DNA from: Chloroflexi bacterium RBG_16_57_11
Lineage (GTDB): Bacteria > Chloroflexota > Anaerolineae > Anaerolineales > UBA4823
Length of the DNA: 9,106 nt
Assembly (NCBI GenBank): GCA_001795165.1
Contig: MGNS01000066.1
Span: 2,617-11,722 of the forward strand
Direction: 5' to 3'
The notes beneath the pieces are model-generated. The model did no database searches. It was given only the letters and a program-made list of their open reading frames with translations, and had not been told where the DNA came from. The position numbers were made by a program, and so were the translations under genes. Positions 8,166 through 9,106 of this stretch are shown here, one piece after another; the stretch's first letter is position 1, and each line of letters begins with the position of its first letter.

Positions 8166-8219
8166 CCATTTGGCTTGCTGTTTTGGAATATGAGAATATA
8201 GATCGATGGACGAACCATT

Positions 8220-8597
8220 ATGGCTAGGATATTAATTGCTGATGACGAACGCGATATCCGGGAATTGATCACCTTCATATTGACATTTGCCGGTCATGAG
8301 GTATTTCCGACCACCAATGGTGAAGAGGCATATCAAATGGCAATTCAGATCATCCCAGACTTGATCGTGTTGGATGTTCGCATGCCTCGCATGACGGGTT
8401 ACGAGGTCTGCGAGCAGATCAAATTAAATAGCAGCACCCGAGAAATCCCGGTAGTATTCCTATCTGCCAAAGGGCAAGAGAGCGAAGTAAAAATGGGCAT
8501 CGATGTTGGGGCCGAAGAATATATATTAAAGCCCTTTTCTCCTGAAGAATTGATCGAGCGGGTCAAGTCGGTCCTGGTGGGTAAAAATGGGCGCTGA
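8220..8597 (+). CDS. Stand-alone receiver-domain response regulator (CheY-like)
   Basis: A 125-residue protein, the length of a single receiver domain with no output domain. Conserved residues are all present: acidic pair D8-D9, phospho-acceptor D52 in VLDVRMPRMTG, switch residue S82 in FLSAKG, and K104 in LKPF. It starts 54 bases after the kinase stop and most likely shares its transcript. A weak GGA at 8208-8210 is the only ribosome-site candidate, 9 bases before the ATG. It probably takes phosphate from the multi-GAF kinase and acts by protein binding, as in chemotaxis, or as a phosphorelay intermediate or phosphate sink; the sequence does not decide between these. The short AT-rich gap before it contains no convincing terminator, and the gene is in the same reading frame register as the kinase. 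Confidence 0.93.
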   Translation: MARILIADDERDIRELITFILTFAGHEVFPTTNGEEAYQMAIQIIPDLIVLDVRMPRMTGYEVCEQIKLNSSTREIPVVFLSAKGQESEVKMGIDVGAEEYILKPFSPEELIERVKSVLVGKNGR

Positions 8598-8662
8598 CAG
8601 GTTTCAATAATCTACCGGACTGGTATCTTTCCAAAGCGATATCGTTGGCAGAGATCGGGCTG

Positions 8663-9106
8663 ATGAGCGTTATCATCCTACAAAATCAGATCGTCCATTA
8701 CGAAGTGCTGGGACGTGGAAAACCGTTGATCTTCATCCATGGATGGATCGGCTCATGGCGGTATTGGATTCCCACGATGCAGGCGGCATCGATTTCATTT
8801 CGCACCTATGCCTTCGACCTGTGGGGGTTTGGCGACACTGCCAAGATAACCCATCATTACACGCTCGAGCATCAAGTTAATTTGGTAGACAAGTTTCTCC
8901 ATGAGATGGGTATCGGCAAAATTGCGTTGATCGGTCATGGACTGGGTGCAATTGTAGCCGCGCTGTATGCTCATCGCAACCCTAAATGGGTCGATCGGTT
9001 GATGTTGGTAGGTCTTCCAAACGGCCACCAATCGATCAACCCACGCCTGCAATCAGGCCACCCAGAGGGCCTCATCGATTGGCTTCTGAGTCGTACAACA
9101 GATAAT
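8663..9106 (+). CDS. Alpha/beta-hydrolase-fold protein, 3' truncated by the window, with Ser-to-Gly nucleophile elbow
   Basis: An open frame from ATG 8663 to the window end gives 148 residues with no stop. The N-terminal half of an alpha/beta hydrolase is clear. A beta-hairpin (IVHYEVLGRGKP) leads to the oxyanion-hole strand LIFIHGWIGS (22-31), the strand-4 motif AFDLWGFGDT (50-59), and the nucleophile elbow LIGHGLGA (89-96). Where family members normally have G-x-S-x-G, this one has G91-H-G-L-G95, so the catalytic serine position is Gly93 (codon GGA 8939-8941). Without serine, ordinary esterase, lipase or peroxidase chemistry is doubtful; a non-catalytic binding role or unusual chemistry is possible. 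The acid and histidine of the triad would lie beyond the window. The gene starts 65 bases after the receiver stop. The frame is open further upstream without an ATG (TTG at 8645 only), so 8663 is preferred, though its ribosome site is weak. Confidence 0.85.
   Translation, partial: MSVIILQNQIVHYEVLGRGKPLIFIHGWIGSWRYWIPTMQAASISFRTYAFDLWGFGDTAKITHHYTLEHQVNLVDKFLHEMGIGKIALIGHGLGAIVAALYAHRNPKWVDRLMLVGLPNGHQSINPRLQSGHPEGLIDWLLSRTTDN

Noticed and set aside
8166..8219. Possible promoter in the kinase-receiver gap (TTGCTG 8175-8180 and TATAGA 8197-8202, 16-base spacing)
   Set aside because: Both boxes are poor matches and the gap is short and AT-rich, so chance similarity is likely; not strong enough to list.
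8613..8625. Small inverted repeat TACC/GGTA after the second receiver gene, considered as a terminator
   Set aside because: Only four base pairs and no proper T-run follow; too weak for an intrinsic terminator.

Overview
The window looks like bacterial chromosome from a Chloroflexota-type organism, most likely Anaerolineae. This rests on the very long cytoplasmic histidine kinase built from tandem GAF domains, the response regulator with a decayed GGDEF-like tail, and a GAF subtype with SYFIP and WHPDD motifs that I associate with this group. The assignment is from recollection of protein style, not a search. All supported genes are on the + strand and packed tightly, with no RNA gene, mobile element or CRISPR array.

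Layout: (1) 3-218 is the 3' end of a gene for a left-handed beta-helix (hexapeptide-repeat) protein. (2) 252-1139 encodes a response regulator: a complete receiver domain plus a GGDEF-like domain that has lost its catalytic signature. (3) 1149-8165 encodes one giant sensor histidine kinase of 2338 residues. Its order is one N-terminal membrane segment, a PAS-like domain, about nine GAF-type modules, a canonical PAS domain, then HisKA and HATPase_c with all catalytic boxes intact. (4) 8220-8597 encodes a stand-alone CheY-like receiver. (5) 8663 to the window end is the 5' part of an alpha/beta-hydrolase-fold gene whose nucleophile elbow reads GHGLG, with glycine where serine is expected.

Genes 2-4 form an apparent operon, receiver/pseudo-GGDEF - kinase - receiver. 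The simplest reading is a cytosolic signal-integration hub. Many GAF/PAS modules feed one kinase core, and the phosphoryl group can pass to one or both flanking regulators. Neither regulator has a DNA-binding or active enzymatic output domain, so output is probably by protein-protein contact or phosphotransfer to proteins encoded elsewhere. The window shows no ligand for the GAF domains and no direct link to the beta-helix or hydrolase genes.

The most unusual features are the size and GAF count of the kinase, the degenerate GGDEF domain, a partial NKFDE-like motif in one GAF, and the serine-less hydrolase elbow. Nothing seen proves a wholly new system.
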